Positions 41,518-51,574 are shown, counted from the first letter of the stretch. The stretch: 64,000 nucleotides of DNA from Bifidobacterium dentium JCM 1195 = DSM 20436 (GCF_001042595.1 NZ_AP012326.1:2046001-2110000); one strand, 5' to 3'. Numbers and translations are program-made. The notes: generated by a model from the sequence alone, not told the origin.

Positions 41518-43006
41518 CACCGAATCCAGCAATCCTCATTCTCCGCGGCATCGCAACCTTCATCCGGACCACGTCACGTGTATCGTCTCAGTGGCGCTTA
41601 TCGTGATGTTCGTCGCATATTCAGCGCTGACTCTGGCAATGATACCGTTGCACGAACCGTGGCGTGACGAGTCGCAGGCATGGCTCATTTCCCGCGACGC
41701 TTCACTGGGCGACCTGTTCGGCAGCATACTGCGCGAAGAGGGACACCCGGCACTCTGGTTCCTGATGCTGATGCCGTTCGCCAAAATGGGAGCGCCATAC
41801 GTCAGCATGCAGATCATCAGCGCCGTGCTCATGATCGCGGCGCTGACAATCCTATACGTGTCCGACATTCCGGTGGCTGTCAAACTGCTTGCCCCCGTCA
41901 CCTGTCTGTTCGTGTACGAAATCCCCACGATCGCCCGCTCCTACAGCGTGCTGGCTTTGTCATGCGCCTTAATTATTGCGGATTATCCTCATCGGGACAA
42001 GCATCCTTACCGGTATGCGCTATGGTTGGCCCTGCTCTTCCAAACCCATGTGTGGGCTTTTGGCTTTACCGGTAGCATGCTCATCGTCTGGCTGTACGAC
42101 ATGGCCCGCAACCGCACTCTGCGCGCAAGGAAAAACTACACCGCCCTACTGTTGCCCGTATTGAGCGCCCTGCTGGCGGCAATCGAGCTTTTCCCCAATG
42201 GCAGCAATACTCCGCAGATCACGCCTCTGGCAAACTGGTATCTGTCCAAGGAAGGATTGCTTTGTATCGTATTGTTCATCATAGCTTCCAGCTTTAGCGC
42301 AGTATTCGTCTCCCTGTGCACGGTGGCATGGGTGACGGTGGTGATCAACCTCGTCTATTTCGGCGTCAACGCCCAGAAAAACTGTGCTCTGCTCTGGATG
42401 CTGGCCGCCGTGGCATTGACATTGATGCTTCATGATGCCCGAAACAAAGCCGCCAACCACAGCCGCTTCCAACGCGTAATAACCATTGGCGTGGCTGTGG
42501 CGCTGGCACTTACCCTAGTGCCTAAGACACGCGTCGCATGGCAGGATGCTCTGCAGGACGCCCACACCATCACTTCGATCGGAGCACAATTCGCCCACAC
42601 GCTTGACGATGACATCGAATCGACAGGAAGCGACGTCATCGTGCCGGTCCGGGATGCCACCTCGGTATATGCGGTAAGCAACTCGCTGCCATATATGAAC
42701 GCTGATGTCCAAATGTGGAATCCTTTCACCAAGACCCATCTAAGTTATGCCGATCAGCAGTATCGTAACCTCAGCGCCACCGCTGGCAAGCCAAGCCTCC
42801 ACACCAGTGATTTACCTAGAAACACCGATACAGGCAAAATGCTTTTCGTGGATTGCACCGGTGCCGATGGCACCGGCCAGCCGGATATACTCAGTCACAA
42901 TCCTCGATACCATAAAATCAGCCGGACTAGCAGCCAGTCGGCGTATAACGACAGGCTGAACCCGGATGTCACCGGCATCAGCTGCAGCGTATACCGACAT
43001 AACTGA
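41504..43006 (+). CDS. GT-C-like membrane protein with DESQAW motif
   Basis: This 500-residue protein has about 9-10 membrane helices. After the first helix comes HEPWRDESQAWLISRDAS and then REEGHPALWFLMLMPFAK, a pattern found in bacterial GT-C-like membrane proteins. EIPTIARSYSVLAL follows, and a C-terminal outer part of about 120 residues has FVDCTGADGTG. It starts inside the end of the previous gene (overlap 14 bases) with no obvious ribosome site, suggesting translational coupling. It probably transfers a sugar from a polyprenyl donor outside the membrane; this is an inference. Confidence 0.68.
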   Translation: MNVDNTESSNPHSPRHRNLHPDHVTCIVSVALIVMFVAYSALTLAMIPLHEPWRDESQAWLISRDASLGDLFGSILREEGHPALWFLMLMPFAKMGAPYVSMQIISAVLMIAALTILYVSDIPVAVKLLAPVTCLFVYEIPTIARSYSVLALSCALIIADYPHRDKHPYRYALWLALLFQTHVWAFGFTGSMLIVWLYDMARNRTLRARKNYTALLLPVLSALLAAIELFPNGSNTPQITPLANWYLSKEGLLCIVLFIIASSFSAVFVSLCTVAWVTVVINLVYFGVNAQKNCALLWMLAAVALTLMLHDARNKAANHSRFQRVITIGVAVALALTLVPKTRVAWQDALQDAHTITSIGAQFAHTLDDDIESTGSDVIVPVRDATSVYAVSNSLPYMNADVQMWNPFTKTHLSYADQQYRNLSATAGKPSLHTSDLPRNTDTGKMLFVDCTGADGTGQPDILSHNPRYHKISRTSSQSAYNDRLNPDVTGISCSVYRHN

Positions 43007-43025
43007 TTTCCCCGCAACAATTCAT

Positions 43026-44555
43026 ATGAACAAGAACAAGCAATTCATCATCAACCTCGCTGCCTCATTGGTGAACTTTGCCGTCAATATGGGCATCGGC
43101 TTCGTCATCACACCGTTCATCGTCGGCAGAGTGGGAGCCGAAGCGTACGGCTTTGCAGGATTGGCCAACACAATGGTGGGGTATGCGACGCTGTTCACCA
43201 TAGCCTTGAATTCCGTCGCGGGACGGTTCATCACCGTAGCCTATCATCAGGGAGACAAACGCAAGGCCGACACATATTTCTCCTCAACCCTTGCCGCAAA
43301 CCTTGTTATGACTCTAATATTGACGGTGGTGGCTGTTCCGCTCATCGTCAATCTCGAGTATGTCATCCACATCTCACCCCGCCTGGTGACCGATGTCAAA
43401 TGGCTGTTCGGCTTCGTCTACCTCAATTTCGTCGTTGCCACGATGTCTTCCGTACTGTCCGTGGCGACATTCATTAAGAACAGGCTGCACCTGTCCAGTT
43501 TGGCCAATATCGCGTTTTCCATGGTCAGAATCATTGCCATGGTGGTGTGTTTTGCGCTATTCCCAACCTACGTGATGTTTGTCGGTCTAGCCACTTGTCT
43601 TGCACAAATCGTTCTGGCAGCATTGAACTACCTGTTCACCGTTCGTCTTACTCCCGAGCTACGCATTGACCGGAAGGCCATCTCACTTCGCGCCGCATGG
43701 ACAATGCTGGCCAGCGGCATCTGGAACACCGTAATCAAATTGCAACAGATTCTGCAAAATGGCCTCAGCCTGCTCATCGCGAATCTCGCCATCAGCCCAT
43801 TGCATATGGGCTACTTGTCCGTCGCTCAAGTCGTCCCCAACGCCTTGGTGAATCTCATAGGCACCATTTCCGGCTTGTTCTCTCCCGAACAGACCAAGCT
43901 CTATTCTCAGAAGCACCATGATGCGCTCCTGAGCGAGCTCAAGGCAGGAATGCGTATCACAGGATTATTCACAAACATCATCGTAGTGACATTATTGGTC
44001 AATGGTTCGGCATTCATCGCCCTATGGCAGCCCGGACAGAATACTCGCATGATCTACCTGCTGATGATGCTGACCATGAGCGGTTTCTTCTTCACCGGCA
44101 TAGCGAGCACACTGCAAGCGGTTCCCCTGCTGGTGAACAGATTACGTAATTACTCACTCAGCTGGTTGGCATGCGGCGTTCTCTCGCTTTCCGCGACGTT
44201 AGTCTGCGTCAAATTCTCCAATTGGGGCATCTATGCGGTCGCGGCCATCCCGCAATTCGTCGATATACTCGCGAACGTCACTTTCGTGCCCGTATACGCG
44301 GCCCTCTGCCTTCGACTGCCATGGTCGAGGTTCTATTGCGTATATGCGCAATATCTTGTCTCCACCATACTGGCGGCCACCCTCGGCGCACTCGCTAACA
44401 TATTGCTGAGCATTCCGCAAACCAATTGGATCGGGCTGCTGGCGTCATGCGCGATAACCGCATTGCTGACACTCGCATCAGACCTGCTTCTGCTGCTTGG
44501 GGAACGGGAAAGAACGATGATTCTGCGCAAACTGACGCGACGAAACAGACCCTGA
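43026..44555 (+). CDS. Wzx-like polysaccharide flippase (second of three)
   Basis: This 509-residue transporter has about 14 helices and begins NKNKQFIINLAASLVNFAVNMGIG, followed by GAEAYGFAGLANTMVGYATL. It is clearly paralogous to the product of 50017-51552, which shares ASLVNFAV, GAEAYGF-GLANT, SVAGRFITVAYH and SSTLAAN. The start at 43026 has no recognisable ribosome site. The frame opens at 42966 within the previous gene. It lies in the plus-strand operon with four GT-C-like proteins and no EpsG-like gene. Confidence 0.85.
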   Translation: MNKNKQFIINLAASLVNFAVNMGIGFVITPFIVGRVGAEAYGFAGLANTMVGYATLFTIALNSVAGRFITVAYHQGDKRKADTYFSSTLAANLVMTLILTVVAVPLIVNLEYVIHISPRLVTDVKWLFGFVYLNFVVATMSSVLSVATFIKNRLHLSSLANIAFSMVRIIAMVVCFALFPTYVMFVGLATCLAQIVLAALNYLFTVRLTPELRIDRKAISLRAAWTMLASGIWNTVIKLQQILQNGLSLLIANLAISPLHMGYLSVAQVVPNALVNLIGTISGLFSPEQTKLYSQKHHDALLSELKAGMRITGLFTNIIVVTLLVNGSAFIALWQPGQNTRMIYLLMMLTMSGFFFTGIASTLQAVPLLVNRLRNYSLSWLACGVLSLSATLVCVKFSNWGIYAVAAIPQFVDILANVTFVPVYAALCLRLPWSRFYCVYAQYLVSTILAATLGALANILLSIPQTNWIGLLASCAITALLTLASDLLLLLGERERTMILRKLTRRNRP

Positions 44556-44643
44556 CATCACTTGCCCACCACAACACATGGGACCTGAATAAGGTCATCG
44601 ACAATCCGCAAACCTGCTTAGCGTCTGGAAGGACTCACCGCTC

Positions 44644-45714
44644 ATGTGGTTATTTTCCATACTGGTACTGATTTTTGCGATTATGCTGGTTTCCGGCATA
44701 CATGCGCGGGGACATGAACATGACGCATTCATGTCCAAAGCGCAGACCACATCGCTCCGCGGCCTGGCGATCCTCATCGTGGTCATTCACCACCTGGGCC
44801 AACGTCTTGATTCAGCATTGCCATTGACGCCCTATCTCATGAACTTCTTCATAGGCTATCTGGCCGTGGGATTATTCTTCTTCCTTTCCGGATACGGCAA
44901 CATGCTGTCAATATCCCATATGCAACGATCGTTCGCAGGGAAAATGGCATGGATCGTCAAACGCATCATCGGCCTGCTGCTGATCTTCTATGTCGCGGAA
45001 GCCATGGCGTTGATCTGTGAGTTGTTGAGTCATCAACCCATCATCCCCAGTCTATGGGGACTCATCACGTTCTCCCTGCCTGGCTGGGATACGTGGTACA
45101 TCAAAATACAGTTATTGCTCTACGTACTGCTTTTCATTGCCTGGCTACCGGACAAACTGACCGCAAACGCCCGCCTAGCATTGCTTACCGTTCTAGTGGT
45201 CATAGCCATTGTCGTTATGAAGCAATGCGGCTTATCCGAATATTGGTGGAACACTTTGCTGTGCTTCCCCGCCGGTGCGTTTTTCGCCCAATACCGGCAG
45301 GCGGCCGAACGTCTGCTGCAACGCTACTGGGCATGGGCGGGTTGCGCGTTCACCGTACTCTTTATGCCCGCGTTCCTGCTGAATTATCGAGGTCAGGTCC
45401 TCGCCGGCATCCCCGCGGCATTGCTTTTCTGCTGTGCCGTAGTTTCCTTGAATTTCAAGCTCTGTATTTCAAGCAAACCCTTGATATGGCTGGGCACCAT
45501 ATCCTTTGAGATATTCCTCACCCACACCTTCCTGCTGAAGACACTAGTGCTGGTCAATGTCTGGTCCCTGCCAAGGACCCATGCGATGCTGCCTCTGCTG
45601 ATCGGCACGTTAATCCTGTCGCCAATCAACAAAGCCATCACCGACCGCATCAAAGCACTCATGCCGATATTCAGCAGCAATGCCGCTTCAAGAAAGAAGA
45701 ATCATGAAGAATAA
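44644..45714 (+). CDS. acyltransferase family 3 membrane protein
   Basis: This 356-residue protein has about ten membrane helices. KAQTTSLRGLAILIVVIHHLGQ contains the conserved Arg and His of the AT3 family, which O-acetylates cell-surface sugars with acyl-CoA. FFFLSGYGNM and WDTWYIKIQLLLYVLLF are also typical. GGAAGGA lies upstream at a slightly long distance. Its last bases overlap the following gene by 11. It follows the second flippase after 88 bases. Confidence 0.82.
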   Translation: MWLFSILVLIFAIMLVSGIHARGHEHDAFMSKAQTTSLRGLAILIVVIHHLGQRLDSALPLTPYLMNFFIGYLAVGLFFFLSGYGNMLSISHMQRSFAGKMAWIVKRIIGLLLIFYVAEAMALICELLSHQPIIPSLWGLITFSLPGWDTWYIKIQLLLYVLLFIAWLPDKLTANARLALLTVLVVIAIVVMKQCGLSEYWWNTLLCFPAGAFFAQYRQAAERLLQRYWAWAGCAFTVLFMPAFLLNYRGQVLAGIPAALLFCCAVVSLNFKLCISSKPLIWLGTISFEIFLTHTFLLKTLVLVNVWSLPRTHAMLPLLIGTLILSPINKAITDRIKALMPIFSSNAASRKKNHEE

Positions 45715-47665
45715 ACAGCGGATTCAGCGCAACGTCCCATCAGAAATTGCCGCGCATCGCGTATCCTGCTACGTGGCCGCGGCGCTCCTCCTCATATGGT
45801 GCGTGCTGCTGATCATTCCTCCGACTCGCTCGTTCGCCGTTCAGCTGCTTGGAATATGCGGCTTCTGCGGAGTTTGCATCGGCACGCTACGGCTTACATC
45901 GCTTTGGCCGGCAATACGGTTCCTTCGCGCCAAAAGCGTTGCAGCGATTGCTGTGGCATCCATCGCGGCGGTCGTGTTTTACGCTTGGTATTTCTCGCTG
46001 TACCATTATTACCCCACATGGGATCGAATCAATTATTGGTCCATGACTGTCCGTTTCAACGCGGAGACTTCCACATCCCTCGTACACACGATAAAAGACG
46101 TCTATTGGTCCATCAACAATTCAGATTACAACGACCTGCTCTGCTGGGTCGCAGCACTGCCTACGCGCCTTGCCCCACAATGGACGACGACCTTCTTCGT
46201 CCTTACGATATTGTTCCTGTTGCCGGCAAGCTTCATCATCACCACGTTTGTATACATGCATGCGGCGACATCCACGCAGTGTCAGACGATGGTCCTCGTC
46301 ACCATCTATGCCGCCATCCTCTGTCTTCCCGCATTCGTCCGTCCCGTTCTCATCGGATATGATGACGTCGTCGTCCTATTGTTATTCGTCATCGTATTGG
46401 CCGGCGTGTTCGATTCCCACATTCTTCATTCGACGCCGCTCCGTATCGCGCTTGGCATCGGTTTGGCGGGAACGTTCCTGCTCCGCCGTTGGTTCATTTA
46501 TGCCTGTCTGGGACTGACCGTCGCCGCAATCGTATATTGGGGATGCAAAATCGCGCTCACCACCGCGAACTGCCGACGTACCCTGTTCTCCGCGCTGATC
46601 CGCGCCATGCTGACCATAGGCGTCACAACGGTAGTTTGTCTGGTTCCGTTCCCCGGATTCCTTCGGAAATCACTGTTCGGCAACCAATCCGTCGCATATC
46701 AGGCATGGACGATATTCACCTCCTACCAGGCCAAATTCATCAATATTGGTCAGACCGTCGGATGGCTATGGCTGGCGATCGCTGTTGCGGGATTGGCGTT
46801 CACCGCATTCACAGGCTTCCGGCACCATGAATCGCATCTGCTCCAACTGACGTCGTTGCAAGGCGCCATGTTGGTTGGCGCCGCTGTCGGGGCTTTGCTG
46901 TTCTGGCAAATTCAGGATTTCAGCCCGCAGCATTGGTATATCGTCTGTGTGTTCATCATCGTCTCCTACTGTCTGCCGCTTGTCTCCTGGCTTAACGTCA
47001 TCCAAGGAACCGTGGCCGGTCGCGTGGCGTCCGCTGGCGTTGTGCTGGTTTCCCTTATCGGGCTTTGCCATGGCATTGGAGCGTTCACGTTCCCGGAGCC
47101 TGTGGATCGAGCATTGTCGTACGTCACCGGCACAACCATCACCACTCCCACCAGGAGCAATGATCTTGCCGAGAAGCGGCAGTTGGTCTCCTATCTCCGG
47201 CAGCAGACCAAAGGCAAGCGACTGGTGTATTTCGCCGCCGCCAGCGACGATCTCAACTCAACGTTGCCGTTTTCGACATGCCTGCCGGAATGCATCGTGT
47301 CCCCGTTCCCCGTGGCCAATGCCGATGTCGATTCCTACAGCGGTTTCAACATGCAATTCTTCGACGCGCAATATGTCGTAGTCTCGCAACCCGTGTCATT
47401 GCATATGAATCCGAATAACGAGCAGCTTGTCACAACGTTGAATAAGACCGTACAGAACTCCAATAGCGTTGTGGGCAAGCACTACACCAAGATGAAGGCA
47501 TTCACATTCGATCATGGGGTGACGGCAATCGTGTATGCCCGCACTTCCGAATATTCCCGTGCCGATATACAGCAGATAGCGAAAATCATCGGCAATCTGA
47601 ATTCGCCTTCCCAATCGCTGTTCAGACAGCAATTCCGTGAGTATCTTGCGTCCAAGGAACACTAA
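45704..47665 (+). CDS. large polytopic membrane protein, GT-C-like
   Basis: This 653-residue protein has about 12 helices. The first outer loop carries YYPTWDRINYWSMTVRFNAETSTSLVHTI, an aspartate-containing motif in the position used by GT-C enzymes. NNSDYNDLLCWVAALPTRL follows. The last 150 residues form an outer domain (KRLVYFAAASDDLNSTLPFSTCLPECIVSPFP). It resembles uncharacterised actinobacterial EPS membrane proteins and could be a transferase or polymerase. It starts within the acyltransferase gene end and closes the long plus-strand operon. Confidence 0.6.
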   Translation: MKNKQRIQRNVPSEIAAHRVSCYVAAALLLIWCVLLIIPPTRSFAVQLLGICGFCGVCIGTLRLTSLWPAIRFLRAKSVAAIAVASIAAVVFYAWYFSLYHYYPTWDRINYWSMTVRFNAETSTSLVHTIKDVYWSINNSDYNDLLCWVAALPTRLAPQWTTTFFVLTILFLLPASFIITTFVYMHAATSTQCQTMVLVTIYAAILCLPAFVRPVLIGYDDVVVLLLFVIVLAGVFDSHILHSTPLRIALGIGLAGTFLLRRWFIYACLGLTVAAIVYWGCKIALTTANCRRTLFSALIRAMLTIGVTTVVCLVPFPGFLRKSLFGNQSVAYQAWTIFTSYQAKFINIGQTVGWLWLAIAVAGLAFTAFTGFRHHESHLLQLTSLQGAMLVGAAVGALLFWQIQDFSPQHWYIVCVFIIVSYCLPLVSWLNVIQGTVAGRVASAGVVLVSLIGLCHGIGAFTFPEPVDRALSYVTGTTITTPTRSNDLAEKRQLVSYLRQQTKGKRLVYFAAASDDLNSTLPFSTCLPECIVSPFPVANADVDSYSGFNMQFFDAQYVVVSQPVSLHMNPNNEQLVTTLNKTVQNSNSVVGKHYTKMKAFTFDHGVTAIVYARTSEYSRADIQQIAKIIGNLNSPSQSLFRQQFREYLASKEH

Positions 47666-47680
47666 GGCATCACCCTTGGG

Positions 47681-48643
47681 TCATAGATGCTTGGCTTTCT
47701 TCAATATCCATTCCGTAAGGAACGGAGCAAACCGTAGGCCAAAGAACTGCATGCGCCGTTTGGAGGACAGGAATAACCCGGCGGAAAGCGGCACGCGTCT
47801 CAACTGTCCGAAGATCTCGCCAAGCCTAGCATGGATTTTCCGATCCGACCAGTCCAGCCCGGATGCGAAATCGAGATCTTCGATGAACTTGCTGAAGGTC
47901 AAGGCCGCACATTGCCGGTAGTTTTTGCTTACGCAATACTCCAGCCTCCGCACCAAGGCCTCCAAACGGTCAAGATTCCTGATGCTGAAACCACTGTGCG
48001 TAATGCTACTGTCCGTGGATACATAGTGGTATAGCTCGTCCGGCAATACATTGATGCTCTTGCATCGGTCCACCACCTGGTGCAGCACATATTCGTCCTC
48101 ATGGATGCAGCCGACCGGGAAGCGTAGCTGGTTCCAAATCGAAGCCGCATACAGTTTGTTCCAAGCGACCACCAGCCGCCAGTCCAGCAAGGCGCGGCGC
48201 AGATATTCCTCAGAAGACACAGCGATCCGTTCGTCCGTAATCGGTTCGTTTCCCTGCCACGCCTTTCCATTGGAATCCTCACAGATGATGGAGCACATGG
48301 ACATGTCGGCATCGGAGACGCCGGCATACAGCCTGTTCACATAATCCGGTTCCACGTAATCGTCGCTGTCCACGAACGCGACGAAATCGCCACGCATGGC
48401 GTCCAAGCCGGCGTTCCTGGCATCGGACAAACCGCCATTGGGTTTGTGAATCACCCGGATACGATCATCCTGCCCGGCCCATGCGTCGCACAGCCGCGGG
48501 CAGTCATCCGGGGAACCATCGTCGACAAGAATTATTTCAAGATGCCGATAGGTTTGTCCTACTAAGCTGTGCATGCAACGGCCCAATGATCGTTCCACGC
48601 TATACACGGGAACAATAACACTGACCAACGGTTGTTCACTCAC
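47681..48643 (-). CDS. GT2-family glycosyltransferase
   Basis: This 320-residue enzyme has VSVIVPVYSVERSLGRCMHSL, VDDGSPDDCP, KPNGGLSDARNAGLD, FVDSDDYVEP, and CIHEDEYVLHQVV with the catalytic acidic residues. It belongs to the same subgroup as the products at 51575, 57940 and 54794. It is a lone minus-strand gene, convergent with the long plus operon (15 bases between stops) and divergent from the acyltransferase at 48946. Donor and acceptor are unknown. Confidence 0.86.
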   Translation of the reverse strand: MSEQPLVSVIVPVYSVERSLGRCMHSLVGQTYRHLEIILVDDGSPDDCPRLCDAWAGQDDRIRVIHKPNGGLSDARNAGLDAMRGDFVAFVDSDDYVEPDYVNRLYAGVSDADMSMCSIICEDSNGKAWQGNEPITDERIAVSSEEYLRRALLDWRLVVAWNKLYAASIWNQLRFPVGCIHEDEYVLHQVVDRCKSINVLPDELYHYVSTDSSITHSGFSIRNLDRLEALVRRLEYCVSKNYRQCAALTFSKFIEDLDFASGLDWSDRKIHARLGEIFGQLRRVPLSAGLFLSSKRRMQFFGLRFAPFLTEWILKKAKHL

Positions 48644-48945
48644 ATTCCCACCTGCTCATTTCCACACACCTGCTTAATGGCCGCCAACTATCTAAGAAAA
48701 GCATAGGCTTTACCGACCAATCGACACGGGCGAATTCCGATATGGACTGGTCCGGCCCCCTTTATCGCCGATGAGGATGTCCTGACCTGCGGACGACTCG
48801 TCTCTTCCAAAAAAGAAACCGCTTTGGCATGGATGAATGGTATCATCCGTGCCGACAACATCAATGCCAAGCAGCAGAAGAAGAGGCTCGTCTCGTGCAA
48901 GAGATTTCTTATACACTAACGGACAAAGACAAAGGATAACATATC
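48644..48945. other. 302-base divergent spacer with a possible gene remnant
   Basis: This spacer should carry promoters for the GT2 gene on the left and the acyltransferase on the right. One plus-strand frame stays open for about 70 codons (about 48706-48917) with ordinary-looking sequence containing VLTCGRLVSSKKETALAW, but it has no convincing start or ribosome site and matches nothing recognised. It could be the end of a decayed gene. AAAGGATAACATATC leads into the acyltransferase start. Confidence 0.4.
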
Positions 48946-50004
48946 ATGCAATCTTCTCGGCGCATCGCATGGGTGGACTATGCCAAAGGCATCGCCATTA
49001 TCGGCGTCTTCATATTGCACAGCAACGCCCCTGAAGGCGTCATCCACGTGGTGGATGCATTCTGCATGCCTTTGTTCTTTCTGCTTTCCGGCTTTGTTTT
49101 TTCAATCCGCAGGTATTCCTCGTTCCGGTCTTTCCTGTGGAACAAGCTACGGACGCTGATTTTCCCGGGAATATTCTTCGCAGTCATACCGTTCGCCATA
49201 GAACGCGTCATCGGAATGTTTTCCGGCAGAGTATGGACGGCAAAGGCCTATGCTGAATGGGTTCTGGGCATTGTCATCAATCTTCGCGGGCATGAGGGTT
49301 TTGGAAGCATTCCATGGTTCCTTGCCTGCCTGTTCGTGGTCGAAATCGGCGGATATATCCTGTTGCGCTTGTCCAAACGCGTTTCCCTCCCCGAATGGGC
49401 ATTCGTCGGAATAGGCGTCGCAAGCATGCTCATCGGTTACCTGTACAGCTCATTCATCCATATCGTCCTGCCATGGGGAGTAGATATCGCCCTGTCGATG
49501 TTCGGTTTCTTCGTTTTCGGATGTGTGTTGCGTAGTCATCGGGAAACGATGGAACATGTAATGCGTCCTTTCACCGCCGTCATCGCGGTGGTGCTACTGA
49601 TGGCGGCAACCATATTGAACGCGTGGCAGCCGGTCAACGTGTACATGAACACGTACGGCAACATCGGCTGCTACCTAGTCGGGGCATTCGCCGGCATATG
49701 GGCTATACTCGCAATATGCATTGTCTTGGGACGTATCCCCGCTGACAGGTTCCTCTTTCCGGCAATCATCTATTGCGGACGCAATACTCTAGTGTTTTAC
49801 TGCGTGAACGCACCCATCTATGGTAGCTTAATTCCGTCCATTTTGGGATGGGTCGGACTCGATACCGATGGTGGCTCTGTAACGAATCAACTGCTGTGCA
49901 TGCTGGGAGCAATCGCCATCAATCTAATCATCTGTTCCGCCGTAGCGGAAATCATGAATCGTTGGATGCCCGAAGTGTTGGGCAAAACGCGCACTTGTCA
50001 TTAA
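48946..50004 (+). CDS. acyltransferase family 3 membrane protein
   Basis: This 352-residue protein has about ten helices. RRIAWVDYAKGIAIIGVFILHSN has the family start, with a histidine in the first helix, and CMPLFFLLSGFVFSIRRY follows. It resembles the OafA/WcaG-like branch with the WVDYAKGI opening, different from the AT3 protein at 44644. It probably adds an acetyl or succinyl group to EPS sugars. AAAGG lies ten bases ahead of the ATG. It is convergent with the third flippase (12 bases between stops). Confidence 0.82.
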   Translation: MQSSRRIAWVDYAKGIAIIGVFILHSNAPEGVIHVVDAFCMPLFFLLSGFVFSIRRYSSFRSFLWNKLRTLIFPGIFFAVIPFAIERVIGMFSGRVWTAKAYAEWVLGIVINLRGHEGFGSIPWFLACLFVVEIGGYILLRLSKRVSLPEWAFVGIGVASMLIGYLYSSFIHIVLPWGVDIALSMFGFFVFGCVLRSHRETMEHVMRPFTAVIAVVLLMAATILNAWQPVNVYMNTYGNIGCYLVGAFAGIWAILAICIVLGRIPADRFLFPAIIYCGRNTLVFYCVNAPIYGSLIPSILGWVGLDTDGGSVTNQLLCMLGAIAINLIICSAVAEIMNRWMPEVLGKTRTCH

Positions 50005-50016
50005 TTCTTTCTTGCA

Positions 50017-51552
50017 CTAAGCAATATGAAGTTTTCTCTTCACCATACCAATCAATAGAGAACGCTCCTTCCTCCCTAACAACAGGAACGTATCCAAGCA
50101 TAACGTGACCAAAGCATACAGACAGCATGTCAAAATCAGTGAGACCCAATTATCTGCAATCAGACCGAATACACATCTAATTCCCCAGCAGACTGCGGCC
50201 GCTACCGAAGTGGAAGCAAAATAACGTATGTAAATTGGATAGAACTCGAATTTCCGGACATGCAAGCACTTGGACGCGTATATGGGCACGAATGTTACAT
50301 TGGCCAGAAACTCAAACATAGGGGGAATCGCTGCCACAAGGAACACACCCCATCTCGGTAAAATCTCAATGGAAGTGATCAGCATAACCATAGATACTGC
50401 ACTGTAAACGAGCCATCCAATGGAGTACTTTTTCAAACGGTTAACAATCAATGGCAGGTTCTGCAATGTCACGGCAACACCAGAGGCCAGTAATCCGAGC
50501 ATAGTCATTGTGAGCAGCTCGTACAATAAAGTCGTATCCTGCCCATGTTGCCACAGACTCATGAAATCATTTCCCACAACCAGAAGAACCACAAAGATGA
50601 TGTTCGTGAAAAAACCGGATACTTTCATACCAGACTTGATGTCATCAACCAATTCTTTGTACTTGCCCTGCGCATAATATTTCGTCTGTTCGGGATAGAA
50701 TAGACTCGCCACAGTGATTGTCAGGCTGCTAATCTGGTTCGGAATAGTCTGCGCGACGGAAAGCATGCCCATGAGGTATGGGCTAACCATGAGGTTCGCC
50801 ACCAACAATTGTAGACCGAACATCATGATCTGCTGTAGCCTAGTAACGACATTCCAAATTCCAGCCGCAAGCATCTCGCGGACACTCGTCCATGACACTG
50901 AATCCCAATGAAAAGATATATCAGGAAGCAACACATGTGTATAAACACGATTCATCGTCGTCAACACCGTAGATGCCAAGCACACGGCTAAACCCACATA
51001 GCAGACTTTCGGAGGCAGTATGCCGAAGAGTATAACCATAACTGCCACACGTACAAAGGAAAAGACCAGATTGGCGATGCTGTTCAGATAAAGTTTGTTC
51101 TTCACGAATGTAGCCACAGAGTATACCGTGGATATCGTCGTAATGACAAACTGCAGAAATATGAAAATGAACAGCATCTTCACATCGCCTACAAGGTGAG
51201 GGGAGATATTCACCAGTTTGTCAAGAAACACTACCACTGGAATCGCAATTATCGTAAGTATGAGAACCATGACGGTATTGGCGGCGAGAGTGGACGAATA
51301 ATACCGGTTCGCCTTAGGCTCATCCCCTTCATGGTACGCAACCGTAATGAAACGCCCTGCCACCGAGGTAAGTGCAACAGTAAGAAGCTGCGCATAACCC
51401 ACAAACGTATTGGCCAATCCAACGAATCCATATGCTTCCGCACCAATATTATGCACGATATATGGAGTGAGGAACAAACCGATGCCAATGGAAACCGCGA
51501 AATTCACCAAGCTCGCAGCCATGTTTACGAACAGTTGTTTTTTATCTCCCAC
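50017..51552 (-). CDS. Wzx-like polysaccharide flippase (third of three)
   Basis: This 511-residue protein has about 14 helices and is paralogous to the flippase at 43026: NMAASLVNFAVSIGIGLFLTPYIV, GAEAYGFVGLANTFVGYAQLL, RFITVAYHEGDEPKANRYYSSTLAAN. The start is GTG 51552 with TAGGCAG ahead. Base composition is more AT-rich than the left half of the window, as expected of transferred EPS genes. It is downstream of a GT2 gene on the same strand, with 22 bases between. It may serve a different repeat unit from the other two. Confidence 0.85.
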   Translation of the reverse strand: MGDKKQLFVNMAASLVNFAVSIGIGLFLTPYIVHNIGAEAYGFVGLANTFVGYAQLLTVALTSVAGRFITVAYHEGDEPKANRYYSSTLAANTVMVLILTIIAIPVVVFLDKLVNISPHLVGDVKMLFIFIFLQFVITTISTVYSVATFVKNKLYLNSIANLVFSFVRVAVMVILFGILPPKVCYVGLAVCLASTVLTTMNRVYTHVLLPDISFHWDSVSWTSVREMLAAGIWNVVTRLQQIMMFGLQLLVANLMVSPYLMGMLSVAQTIPNQISSLTITVASLFYPEQTKYYAQGKYKELVDDIKSGMKVSGFFTNIIFVVLLVVGNDFMSLWQHGQDTTLLYELLTMTMLGLLASGVAVTLQNLPLIVNRLKKYSIGWLVYSAVSMVMLITSIEILPRWGVFLVAAIPPMFEFLANVTFVPIYASKCLHVRKFEFYPIYIRYFASTSVAAAVCWGIRCVFGLIADNWVSLILTCCLYALVTLCLDTFLLLGRKERSLLIGMVKRKLHIA

Positions 51553-51574
51553 AATTCTGCCTATTACTCATCAA

